Source: Sphingomonas sp. HF-S4 (GTDB lineage: Bacteria; Pseudomonadota; Alphaproteobacteria; Sphingomonadales; Sphingomonadaceae). From it: a DNA stretch of 64,000 bases. This document shows positions 27,121-36,350 of the stretch, piece by piece. The first letter of the stretch is position 1, and each line of letters begins with the position of its first letter. The notes below the pieces were generated by a model. It was given only the letters and a program-made list of their open reading frames with translations. It made no database searches and was not told where the DNA came from. A program made the translations under genes and the position numbers. The stretch lies in assembly GCF_032911445.1 (NCBI RefSeq), contig NZ_JAWJEJ010000001.1:620001-684000 (forward strand), written 5' to 3'.

Positions 27121-28824
27121 TCAGAACTGGGCGATGACGGAGAAGGTGACGCGATTGGCGGTGCCGGAGACCCGCTCGATATGGGCGCGGCCATATTCGG
27201 CGGATGCAGTGATGCCCGCGGGCAGCGCGAGCCGGGCGCCTATGCCGTAAGCCGACGCGTCGGTCCGTCGGCGCTCGAACACCGTCGGCTGTTCCAGCCG
27301 CACGCCGCCCCGCGCGCCGAAGACGTAGGGCGCGAGCCGCGCACCGATCTTGGCCAGGTCGAACGGTGCGCGGAGCTCGCCGCGCAGCAAATAGCCGCTG
27401 TCGCCCTGGATCAGGCCGGCGGGGAGCGGCGAGATTCCGCCCGAAGTCGCGATGCCGAACTGTTCGGCATTGGACATCGCCTGGCCGAGCCCTGCTTGCG
27501 CGCGCGCCTTGATGTCGAGACTGAGGTTGGACGCGAGCGGCTGGCCCGCGTCCAACCCGAATTCGAGCTTCTCGAAGCTTGCGTCCGCTCCAGCGCGCGA
27601 CAGCGGCAGGATCGGGGTCGCGTCCGCCGCCGAGCGGGCGTTGAAGACGTCGAGTCCGAACGATCCCTTGACCGATCCGGCGACATAACCACCACCCGGC
27701 AGGCGCGCGAACAGATCGACGCCGCCGCGCAGCACGCGCTGCCGGTCCTCGGACAGCGCGAGGTTCGCCGGGTCGAAGATCCGCACCCGCTCGCGCTGCA
27801 CGTCGAGTCCGAGATCGCTGCCGAGCGTGAACGAACGCGATCGCGCCAGCGGATATTGCAGCCGGACCGACAGCCGCTCGAAGTGGCTGGCGATCCCCGG
27901 CAGCGCGGCCTCGTGCCGCGGCGCCAGCCGGGCGTCGGTATATTCGGTGGTGAGACTGAGGCCGTCACTGCCGAGCGGCAGCGCGATTCCGGCGGCGAGG
28001 GCGCGGTTGCGCGGCGTCGGATCGAGCACGCTGGTGCCATGGCCGGTGTTGGGCAGGCCGCTGGCGCGCAGATAGATCGTCTCGCCCGCGCCCAGCACCG
28101 AGTTGAAATTCACTCCGAGCCCGAAGCTGATCCGGCCCAGATCGCGCGACAGCAGATTGTCGAAGGTCAGGAAGCCGCTGACCGGCCGATGGCGCCCCTC
28201 GATGATCAGCACCGTTCCGCCGAACTGCGTGCCCGCGGCGATCGTCGAGGACAGCGTCAGTCCGGGCACGTCGCCCGCCAGCGTGAGCCGGCGCTCGATC
28301 TGGGCAAGCGTCACATCCTTGCGCCCGATCAGCGGCGCCAGCAGCGCATCGACCCGGCCGCGCACCCGCTTCGACAAGGCGGCGCCGTCGATCCGTTCGA
28401 TAAATCCATCGACCACGCGCAGCCGCAGTGTAGCACCACCATCGGCGCCGGCCAGCGTTTGCGCCGGCACGACGATTCGCGATAGCACCCGGCCGCTACG
28501 GGCGAGCGCGGTTTCGAGCTGGGCGGCGGCCGCGAAGACCTCGGCAACCGAGACGCGCTTGCCGACCAGCCTGGCTTTCAGCCGCGCGACGGCATCGACG
28601 GGAGCATCGCCTTCGATCGCCACCTCGACGACTTGCACGAACACTTGGTCCGATCCCGCGGGCGCGACCGCGCCGGTGCTTTCCGGCAGGACGATCGCGC
28701 CGTCGTCGCGGACCGTCGGGGGCGCGAAGCTGGGCGGGATAATCTGGCTCGCGGTCTGCGCATGGGCCGTGCCCGCCAGCGCCAGGAACGAGCAGCCGAT
28801 CGCGGTCCAGCCCAGCGGTTTCAC
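27121..28824 (-). CDS. TpsB/ShlB-family outer-membrane transporter
   Basis: An outer-membrane beta-barrel that exports the TpsA exoprotein. It is about 567 residues from GTG 28824 (TTG 28828-28830 is an alternative), with signal peptide MKPLGWTAIGCSFLALAGTAHA. A POTRA_2/ShlB-type region spans about 45-230 (IRRLTLAGDVPGLTL-style segments near its end; here ERRLTLAGDVPGLTLSS). The FhaC/HecB barrel follows and ends in the short strand NRVTFSVIAQF with a terminal Phe, the usual barrel-targeting signal. The stop is 11 bases before the tpsA start, so the two form an operon in the normal B-A order. The gene is divergent from an AraC-type regulator. Confidence 0.9.
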   Translation of the reverse strand: MKPLGWTAIGCSFLALAGTAHAQTASQIIPPSFAPPTVRDDGAIVLPESTGAVAPAGSDQVFVQVVEVAIEGDAPVDAVARLKARLVGKRVSVAEVFAAAAQLETALARSGRVLSRIVVPAQTLAGADGGATLRLRVVDGFIERIDGAALSKRVRGRVDALLAPLIGRKDVTLAQIERRLTLAGDVPGLTLSSTIAAGTQFGGTVLIIEGRHRPVSGFLTFDNLLSRDLGRISFGLGVNFNSVLGAGETIYLRASGLPNTGHGTSVLDPTPRNRALAAGIALPLGSDGLSLTTEYTDARLAPRHEAALPGIASHFERLSVRLQYPLARSRSFTLGSDLGLDVQRERVRIFDPANLALSEDRQRVLRGGVDLFARLPGGGYVAGSVKGSFGLDVFNARSAADATPILPLSRAGADASFEKLEFGLDAGQPLASNLSLDIKARAQAGLGQAMSNAEQFGIATSGGISPLPAGLIQGDSGYLLRGELRAPFDLAKIGARLAPYVFGARGGVRLEQPTVFERRRTDASAYGIGARLALPAGITASAEYGRAHIERVSGTANRVTFSVIAQF

Positions 28825-29042
28825 GTTCAATGCAAGCCCCCCCGAAGAAGCCAGGGGCGGCCCCCCGAACAATCAGGGAGGACCTATTAGGCTCATATTC
28901 GGCACCGCCAATAGCGGTTTGTCTCACGTCACAAGCCGGTGCGCGAAAGTGTCTCGACGGCCAAAAATATATTGGCGATGCGGCGCAACTCCGCCAACGA
29001 GCCGCAAAGATACTCGCTTTATCAGTTGATTGGAGCGCGAAT

Positions 29043-30089
29043 ATGCATCGCTGGTCGGCAGATTTGAATCTCGACAGTTCGATTCCGCGCGTCGAATATC
29101 AGCGCGGCGAAGATGAGACGCTTCGGGAATATGTCACTCGCGTCGCCGCGTCGATCTCCTTCGCTTTCCTGCTCGATCCCGACGATGTCGTGGATCAGCC
29201 AGACTTCGCGCTCGAGACCAAGCTGATCGTGCTGCCCGAGGGGCTCGTCTCGCGCACCAGCGCCAGCGGGCGCTTCACCTTGAGCCGCGACCAGAAACGG
29301 ATCGAGACGACTGCGACCGATCATCTGCTCGTCTATTTCATCGAAAGCGGCGTCGCGGAAGTGACGCCGACGCGATCGAGCCGGCCCTTGCAGCGCGGCG
29401 ACATCCTGCTCCTCGACCTCAATCGCCCAGGCAAGCTTTTGCAGCACGAGATCCGCAACATCCGCATCATCATGCCGCGCTCGGCGCTGACCGGCGATAT
29501 CGACGAGCAGGATCTGCACGGCTGTGTCATCCCCGCCGCCCATCCGCTGGCCGGAGTGATGAGCGATTGCGCGGCGCGGCTGATCGACGATGCGCCGCGG
29601 ATGATGCAGCGCCACGGATCGGCAACGCTGCGCGCGCTGTTCGAACTGCTCAGCACCGCGCTCGCCGACCGGGTCGAGATCAGTAGTGCCGAGTTGCCGA
29701 TGAAGACGCGGATCGACGTGCTTATCAACAACAATCTCGAGCGGGCCGAACTGACGCCGGCATGGATCGCGGATCGGCTCGGTATCTCGCGCGCGACGCT
29801 CTATCGCACAATCCAATATAATGGCGGCGGTGTGAAGGATCTGATCATCGACCGCCGCCGTTTGCGTGCCTGGCCGATGCTGACCGATCCCGACGGCGGA
29901 TCCTTCGCCGAGATCGCGCGGCACTCGGGCTTCGCCTCGCGCGCCAAGCTAGCCCAGAGCTTCGCCAAGCTGCTCGGCAAGTCGCTCGAGGAAATCCGCT
30001 TCTCCGACCCGGACACGCGGGCGAAGATGCATGTCACTGTGTCGGACATGCTGCTCGGCAATTGGGAAAATCGCATCGGGAAACGATAA
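29043..30089 (+). CDS. AraC-family transcriptional regulator
   Basis: A 348-residue regulator from the ATG at 29043, which has GGAG 8 bases upstream; the frame is open further upstream, but that part is poor in credible starts. The N-terminal cupin-like ligand/dimer domain (about 60-190) includes HLLVYFIESGVAEV. The C-terminal AraC DNA-binding domain (about 235-335) includes LTPAWIADRLGISRATLYRTI as the first helix-turn-helix and SFAEIARHSGFASRAKLAQSF as the second. It is divergent from tpsB with about 220 bases between the two starts, so it probably controls the secretion pair; the effector is unknown. Confidence 0.88.
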   Translation: MHRWSADLNLDSSIPRVEYQRGEDETLREYVTRVAASISFAFLLDPDDVVDQPDFALETKLIVLPEGLVSRTSASGRFTLSRDQKRIETTATDHLLVYFIESGVAEVTPTRSSRPLQRGDILLLDLNRPGKLLQHEIRNIRIIMPRSALTGDIDEQDLHGCVIPAAHPLAGVMSDCAARLIDDAPRMMQRHGSATLRALFELLSTALADRVEISSAELPMKTRIDVLINNNLERAELTPAWIADRLGISRATLYRTIQYNGGGVKDLIIDRRRLRAWPMLTDPDGGSFAEIARHSGFASRAKLAQSFAKLLGKSLEEIRFSDPDTRAKMHVTVSDMLLGNWENRIGKR

Positions 30090-31009
30090 GAGAGCAGGCG
30101 CCTCGATCAGCTGCCGCCCGCTACTGCTAGCCGTCATCTCTTGATGTGCGGGGCCCGGCCCGGGCTCCTCGGAGCGGGATGGGGGCGTAAGTACGTGACG
30201 GGGTTTCGAGTGAGATAATGAACGGCGCGTAGGTCGGCAACCAAGCTCGATCCCCTTAACTTCGAATGAGTGGCCGCTATCGTAGTCTGCGGCGACGAGC
30301 CGAAAGACAGCAAACGGCCCAAGACCCGCATTACCGTCGCTTTGTTCGAACGTCCTGCGATTGAGGCGCTAGCGGCACCCGCGCAAGCCGGTCCCGCAAT
30401 GGCCGCGATCGCGCCCTCGCTCCTAAAAGCTGACTGGCCGCTGTCGGCCCGGAAGCTGCTGGACGGAAGGCGTCCTACTGCTGGCCATCCAGACTGCTCG
30501 CCGCCGATCCTATAAGCTGCCACTCGTTCATGATATTTGGATCAGCTCAGCGCCTGGGGTAATACCGCCGTCGAACCAGCTGCGCACGCCTTCGCTGGGC
30601 AAGGCGCCAAATGCGCTTCGAACCGATTTCTGAATTCATCATCCAGATACGAATAGGGCACCAAGACCGAGCCTCGCGCACACTAGCCATGTAGATAACA
30701 CTTCCTGTCTTCGAGCGTCAGCATTGTTCCAGCCCAAAGATATCGGTGCTTTGAACATCACGTGCCGCCCCGTACCGGCTTGGCTCGCGCACTTCTTCCA
30801 GCTCTGCTAGTCTCGATCCTGAAATTTTGCCAATTCCGAAGTAGGCCGGAAATGCTACCGTGGCGCGCCTGACCTTGGTCAGGCACATGGCGGTCGGATT
30901 CTCGCACAGCTGAAAGTCGAGGGACCCACGTCGGGGAGGACAAAGTCATTCTCCAACGCGGACATTTAGCCGAATCAAAGAAACCGGAAAAATTGGAGGA
31001 CATGTGCTG
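30090..31009 (+). other. non-coding stretch upstream of the large metallopeptidase-like gene
   Basis: About 920 bases without a credible gene. Several reverse-strand frames are open for 60-130 codons but read as random, Arg/Ser-rich sequence with no start signals. No RNA gene was recognised. The end contains GGAGGA at 30995-31000, which serves the next gene. Confidence 0.45.
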
Positions 31010-34000
31010 ATGCCACCTTCGCCACCGAAGCCGCGTAAGGGTACGATCAAGCCTGCCAATCTTGCAGTTGCGCTTGGTGATTATGCGGGTGTCACCTTTC
31101 ACGAAGGTGCCAACGAATATCTGTGGTGGTCACCTACTTGGAAGGTCGAAGGTATCGTCGGAACTGACGCTGCCGGAAACCCTGTCGTTGGCGATCTTAC
31201 CGCGAAACTGCCCGTTCAGTTTGTAAGCGGGTCCATCGAGGCGCCAGTGCGTCCTACCGTTCCAAAACTGAAGCTCTCTGCCAAAGTTTCCGATCCTGCC
31301 GACGACGTTGAGGGGGAAACGACGCTGCATATCAGGTTGCGGTGGACGAGGGCGAACGGCCCGATACCGGTTGATGACTGGCATCTCCCCCTGCTTGAAA
31401 CCATGCCCTGGAATGACCAGCAAGGACGTCGGGCTTGGACACTGATGCTCGACGCGCTTCATCAGCTACCGGAGCCGTTTGTAGATGCGCTCGGTGAGGT
31501 CGCGATCGTCCGGGTGAAGTCGCTCGATATCTTCAACAAGGCGACCGGCATTCATTGGCCTTTTGGACGCCGCGCGATTCTAATTTCAAACGACAAGATG
31601 ATCGGAAAGCTCGGAAATACGCCCGACATCACGCCTGCAGATGAAGCATTTGTTTTCACCTTTATTCACGAACTTGCCCATGTCGTGCTCGCAGATCGCG
31701 CATTCGGAGGTGATGATCGTATCGCACGTACGTTGGAGCGTCTCTCGATCGCCTTGAAGATGAAAGTCGAGCCATGGGCGTTTCCCGGCGTCCATATCGT
31801 CCAGTTTTTTCTCGCGCCATTTTTTGCGCTGCTCGATGGTTGGTTCGGTGATCCGCCGCATGATTTTGTCAGTGACTACGCAAAGATCACCGGGTGGGTC
31901 GTCAACCGGATCGACAATCCGAACTGGCTAGTTGCGACTACCAAAACCACCCTTCCCGACGCAGCTACCGGCCTTGCACTGCTTGGAAATATGTCTGAGG
32001 TTCACTTGCGCAACATCTTGCTCGGCACCTCGAAGGCCGATCCACAATTAGAAGCCGCAGGGTTCGTATCAGCCTACGCCAGCACCGACGTTCACGAAGA
32101 TTGGGCCGAATCCATCGCGTACCTCGCTATGCCGCAGGCACCGCGATTCACCGCGCGAAACTCAGACCCGAAACTATTCAAACAGTTCGGGAAACGCCGC
32201 AATTTTTTTGTCGCGCAGGGCGTCTGGCTCGAGGGTCATCCCGAAGTTGTCGTGGGCAAATGGCTAAACGACTGGGTGGACAGAAATGGGCTGCCATTCA
32301 ATGACATGCGCGACTGGTGGGTCGATTTTGGTCGGTACGTGCGGACCAGTGGAAAAGCTGGAACAAGCCATCCGATAGGGCCAGGTGGCGTGGCGGCTCA
32401 AGCGCTTGCCGCGGCTAGAACAACGAAAGCGGCCGACCCGGAAAATCAGGCAGGTATAGGCGGCGGCGAAACGCATCCATTCGATGACAAAGCGGAAACC
32501 GAACTTTTCGTTCGCTTCAAGGAAGTCGCCGAGCAACTGCGACCGTTCCGGGACACGTGGGCACCGATGCTGGAAGCCCTCCAAGATACGCTTTTGCGTG
32601 CGGAAATCTCGCCTCGCGATACGACCGTGTTTGAGTTGCTACGCACCGCCGAACTTCACGGGGAAGGGCTGCGCGCAATAGGATATGGGGTGCCCGACGC
32701 CAAGCAGGGTGATTTGTTGATTGATTCAAAGCCCTTGCCCTGGCTTGTGACCGATTCTGAAAAAGGTGTGGTGCGTCAAATCCTCGCCGCGCTTCAAGGG
32801 CACGACACCGAATCCACGCCCGGACCGGCACGCTATCTTTGGACGCCCGCGAGCAAGACGCGTGTTTGGCATCGGCGGATCGTCGAGGGTGGCATTCCCG
32901 ATCTCAAGTCGGCCATGATCAATATCATTCGCCTGTGGGGCGAGGAAAAGACCGCCAATGCAGGAGATTTCGACGATCTTCCTGACTTCGTCGATCAACT
33001 CGTCGAAGCGTGGGGACTCGATGCGCGATCGTTTGCCGGAATGGCATGGCGCGAAGACCGCACCGACCGCGCAGTACTCGCATATTGCCATACCCACGGC
33101 GATGGGCTGCAAACGCGGCCAGCGGACTTTGAGCCGCAGCCGGGTGATCTAATGCGGTTCGCCAAGCCCGACCATTGGGCGGTGGTCACGTCATTACCGA
33201 AGGCACCAATGCTATCGGCAATCGGAACTGGCGGCGACGCTGGTCCGGTCGGCGAGCCGCTTCGAGCTGCAAAGCTGCTTTATGGTGAGGCTCTCGGCAC
33301 GCCGCAGGCCTTATGGGCACCGAGCAGCGCTCCACGCCTCTTCCTGCCAAAGGCGAACGCGAAGAGTAGCATGTTTTTCGACATCAATCTTGCGATGGGC
33401 GAAGCAGTGCGCACAGTTGGCTTGAACAGCGTCGAACAGGCAGGCGGCTCGGTTCGCGCCTGGGCCTATCAGACCTGGCTATCGGTGCTTAACCTAATGC
33501 TCGCCAAGGGCGCTACACCAGAGGCCGCGAAAGCCTGTGCGCACCTTATGCCTGCGAGCGATGCAAGTGAGGTTCAGGTCGAAGCGTTCATACTAGCGCA
33601 TGGCGCACTCCGCACTTGCGGCCCTGCCAAGGCCGGCGACCTAATCGAGTGGATAGGGGCGAAGGGCGAAGTGCGTCGCGGCTTAGCAATGGCGACCGAG
33701 CGCGACGGCAGGATCGTCCAACTCTTTTCGATCGACGACGACAAAAATGAATTCACCGTAGAAGATGCAGACATCGAACCGGACGGCATACGGATGGTCT
33801 GGCAGCCGTCGATTGAACCGCGCAGGCTTGTCTTGGAGCCCGCGGTCGAAACGTTCTACGGAACTTCCTCGAGTATTATGGCTTGGCTCGATCACGTCGC
33901 CAAGGCGACGGGCGGCGTGACCAAGGTTGACGGCGAGAAAGTCGATCTCGACCCGCGCTCGCGTACTGACGCGCCAACTCTTCTAGCTGCCAGCGCCCCC

Positions 34001-34675
34001 GAATGGGTTCGGGCGCGCATTCATAATGCTGACGGAGACGGATCGCTGCGCGCACGGCTTGGGACGCTTGGCCTTGGTATCGAAGCGGGCGAGGGGCTGC
34101 GTACGATGCCTCTCGGAGCTTGGTTCGGTAATGAAAAATCCTTCGGCATCGTGGTGCAAAGCACCAGTGACGGCTTAGCGCATCGGGTCGCGCTGTTCGA
34201 TACGAACGGCCTTCGCTTTGCTCTGGCCGATGGTGAGGAGGCCGACTGGTGCTGGCGTCCGAGCGCAGAGCCATTCGCTTATACCCTTCCCGCCGTCGAT
34301 GGCGGGTACACGAACCGGAACGCGTTGCTCGGAACGCTGGAGATCTGGGCAGCCGAAGAGGCGCGCACGAATGCCGAACTCTTCTCGGATAGCGATTTCC
34401 TCGCATCGCCGTTCTTAGATCCAAAGCTCGTCCGCATACTCGAGAAGGGCGCTGAGGTGCCGGATTGGCGAACCTACCTGGACGCGTTTGGATCTGGGGT
34501 GCGTATCAGCGGCGTCGGCCCCGGAGATTTCGTGTCCGTAAATGGACGACAGGGCGTCATGCTTGCGGGCGGGCGCGTTATTACACCTACGCCTTCGGGC
34601 ATATTGCGCGCGAGGGAGCTTCGAGCGCTCGACTGGTGTTGGACGCCGCATCCACTGCGACGATCTAAAGTGTAA
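31010..34675 (+). CDS. large protein with HELAH zinc-peptidase motif and five C-terminal repeat modules, 1221 aa
   Basis: The ATG at 31010 has GGAGGA with 9-base spacing; GTG 31004 is too close to it. No signal peptide or transmembrane segment is seen. Residues 220-224 are HELAH within FVFTFIHELAHVVL, an HExxH zinc site. E363 or E367 in DVHEDWAESIA could be the third ligand, as in gluzincins. The C-terminal half has five copies of a short beta module starting (P)GDL-like and ending W-x-P: about 565-610, 711-767, 877-930, 1030-1080 and 1170-1209. I do not recognise the family. The gene stands alone, flanked by about 920 and 380 non-coding bases, with codon use slightly less GC-rich than its neighbours, which suggests acquisition. 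Confidence 0.75.
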   Translation: MPPSPPKPRKGTIKPANLAVALGDYAGVTFHEGANEYLWWSPTWKVEGIVGTDAAGNPVVGDLTAKLPVQFVSGSIEAPVRPTVPKLKLSAKVSDPADDVEGETTLHIRLRWTRANGPIPVDDWHLPLLETMPWNDQQGRRAWTLMLDALHQLPEPFVDALGEVAIVRVKSLDIFNKATGIHWPFGRRAILISNDKMIGKLGNTPDITPADEAFVFTFIHELAHVVLADRAFGGDDRIARTLERLSIALKMKVEPWAFPGVHIVQFFLAPFFALLDGWFGDPPHDFVSDYAKITGWVVNRIDNPNWLVATTKTTLPDAATGLALLGNMSEVHLRNILLGTSKADPQLEAAGFVSAYASTDVHEDWAESIAYLAMPQAPRFTARNSDPKLFKQFGKRRNFFVAQGVWLEGHPEVVVGKWLNDWVDRNGLPFNDMRDWWVDFGRYVRTSGKAGTSHPIGPGGVAAQALAAARTTKAADPENQAGIGGGETHPFDDKAETELFVRFKEVAEQLRPFRDTWAPMLEALQDTLLRAEISPRDTTVFELLRTAELHGEGLRAIGYGVPDAKQGDLLIDSKPLPWLVTDSEKGVVRQILAALQGHDTESTPGPARYLWTPASKTRVWHRRIVEGGIPDLKSAMINIIRLWGEEKTANAGDFDDLPDFVDQLVEAWGLDARSFAGMAWREDRTDRAVLAYCHTHGDGLQTRPADFEPQPGDLMRFAKPDHWAVVTSLPKAPMLSAIGTGGDAGPVGEPLRAAKLLYGEALGTPQALWAPSSAPRLFLPKANAKSSMFFDINLAMGEAVRTVGLNSVEQAGGSVRAWAYQTWLSVLNLMLAKGATPEAAKACAHLMPASDASEVQVEAFILAHGALRTCGPAKAGDLIEWIGAKGEVRRGLAMATERDGRIVQLFSIDDDKNEFTVEDADIEPDGIRMVWQPSIEPRRLVLEPAVETFYGTSSSIMAWLDHVAKATGGVTKVDGEKVDLDPRSRTDAPTLLAASAPEWVRARIHNADGDGSLRARLGTLGLGIEAGEGLRTMPLGAWFGNEKSFGIVVQSTSDGLAHRVALFDTNGLRFALADGEEADWCWRPSAEPFAYTLPAVDGGYTNRNALLGTLEIWAAEEARTNAELFSDSDFLASPFLDPKLVRILEKGAEVPDWRTYLDAFGSGVRISGVGPGDFVSVNGRQGVMLAGGRVITPTPSGILRARELRALDWCWTPHPLRRSKV

Positions 34676-35053
34676 TAGACGCCGTGAGGACAGAAATTGG
34701 CGAATGAGCGACACTTTGAGATTGCGCTTCGTTCTGCTCGACGCCCATCGCGGTCACCTGCACGGCGCTGCCGTAGGACAGGTTGCCGCCGGTAAAGCCG
34801 CCGGGAGCGGTCCGAGCGCAATCGGCACAACTCCAGCCATTCGCCGCCTTGTCCGCTAATGGGTCGCTTGCGGACAGACAGCCTTTGGGCGATCGATCTA
34901 GGGAGGCTGCCGCCGCCCGCTGTTCACGGTGCCCGGTAGCTTTCGACCAAAGCCAGCCTTTCGCTGCCCGGGTTGTGAACTGCAGCTTCGGCTGGAACCT
35001 GTCATCAGTTCGGCTCGAAACCGTCCGGCGATGCGCGCCATAGATGTCTTCGC
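34676..35053 (+). other. non-coding stretch between two convergent genes
   Basis: About 380 bases between the large metallopeptidase-like gene and the FG-GAP gene. Short frames exist, but none has a protein-like composition with a ribosome binding site. No clear hairpin terminator was identified. Confidence 0.45.
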
Positions 35054-36340
35054 CTATGGCGTGGCGAGGAGCGCCACCTCACTGCTGTTGTAGAAGATCA
35101 CGGCGACCGCGCCGGGCAGGGTCGCGATGCCTCGTGGCCCCTTGCCGGGAAACTCTACGCTGCGCCGATCGGCGAAGGCTTGGTTGAATCCGCGCTTGCT
35201 CGTGCCGCGCCAGAACACGAGCTTGCCGGACTCGCGCGCTGCAGCGATCAGGTCTAATTTGCCGTCGCCGTCCAGATCCGAAAGTTGCACGTCGCGGATC
35301 TCGTCCGCTGTGACTTCGCCGCGCTTGGCAGTGCCGGTGCCGAATGATCCGTCATAGACGAAACGCTCGGGCCTGTTGCGCAGCACCACGACATTGTCGC
35401 TGGTGCCGCGGTTGCCGACGACGATATCGGATCTGCCATCTGCGTCGAGGTCACCGGCCTTTAGGTGATAGGGGATGCGCCCGAACGAGGGCATGCGTCG
35501 CCACGGCGAGAAGCCGCCCTTGCCATCGCCTTTCCACATCTCGACCAAGTTCGATTCATACATCGAGAATGCGAGGTCGAGCGTGCCGTCGCCGTCAAAA
35601 TCCGCCGCCGCGATGTCGCGCGGGCCCCCGAGCATCTGGTCATAGGGTACTGCCTGTTGCGGATAGCGCACCGGGCGGAAGCGCCGCCCGCCGTCGTTGA
35701 TCAGTACGAAGAAGACGTTGGATTGATAGGAGACGGTAACGATGTCCGGCCGCCCGTCGCCGTTCACATCGGCGATAATCGCCGAGGTCAGCCCTGGGGT
35801 CGGGTAGCGGATGTCACCTTTGGCATCGAGGCTGTATTCGTTGACAAGATCCGGGCTCCCCAGCGCGACGGAGCTTGCCGGTTCGAACAGCGCCTTGCGA
35901 TCCTCCGCGCCATAGAGGATCGAGAGGTCGTGCTCATTGTTGGACTGATAGTTGGGCACCACGAGATCGGGTCGCCCGTCGCCATCGAGATCGCCGATCG
36001 CGGAGTGATAGGGGCCGAAGCCGACCGTGAAGTCGCGGCGGACCCACGCTCCCTGCTTGCCGGGATTGAGATAGACGGTGAGCTGATCGTTGGCCGGGCG
36101 ATCCAGCCGCGGTGAGAGAAGTTCGCCGCGGCAGGGGATGATGAGATCCGGCAGTCCGTCGCCGTTCACATCGCCCGAGGATACCTGATAGGGGCCGGTG
36201 CACACCGGCAATATAGTCGCCTTTTGCGCGGCTTCTGCGACATTCCATCGGGACCACCTGTCGCCGTCCTCGACCTTGGCAGCGCCATCTTGTGGGAGCA
36301 GCATCGCGAGGATGCCGGCGAACGTGATCCCGATGGTCAT
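35054..36340 (-). CDS. FG-GAP/VCBS repeat protein, exported
   Basis: 428 residues with a short signal peptide (MTIGITFAGILAMLLPQDGAA). It contains at least six calcium-binding-like D-x-[DN]-x-D-G blades: DVNGDGLPDL, DLDGDGRPDL, DVNGDGRPDI, DFDGDGTLDL, DLDADGRSDI and DLDGDGKLDL. This indicates a seven-bladed beta-propeller of the integrin-alpha/VCBS type. Such proteins bind carbohydrate or protein, or carry lyase activity in some families; no specific reaction can be assigned. It starts 10 bases after the TonB receptor stop with GAGGAGC upstream, so it is co-transcribed and may be a surface or periplasmic partner of that receptor. Confidence 0.85.
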   Translation of the reverse strand: MTIGITFAGILAMLLPQDGAAKVEDGDRWSRWNVAEAAQKATILPVCTGPYQVSSGDVNGDGLPDLIIPCRGELLSPRLDRPANDQLTVYLNPGKQGAWVRRDFTVGFGPYHSAIGDLDGDGRPDLVVPNYQSNNEHDLSILYGAEDRKALFEPASSVALGSPDLVNEYSLDAKGDIRYPTPGLTSAIIADVNGDGRPDIVTVSYQSNVFFVLINDGGRRFRPVRYPQQAVPYDQMLGGPRDIAAADFDGDGTLDLAFSMYESNLVEMWKGDGKGGFSPWRRMPSFGRIPYHLKAGDLDADGRSDIVVGNRGTSDNVVVLRNRPERFVYDGSFGTGTAKRGEVTADEIRDVQLSDLDGDGKLDLIAAARESGKLVFWRGTSKRGFNQAFADRRSVEFPGKGPRGIATLPGAVAVIFYNSSEVALLATP

Positions 36341-36350
36341 CGCGTGCTCC

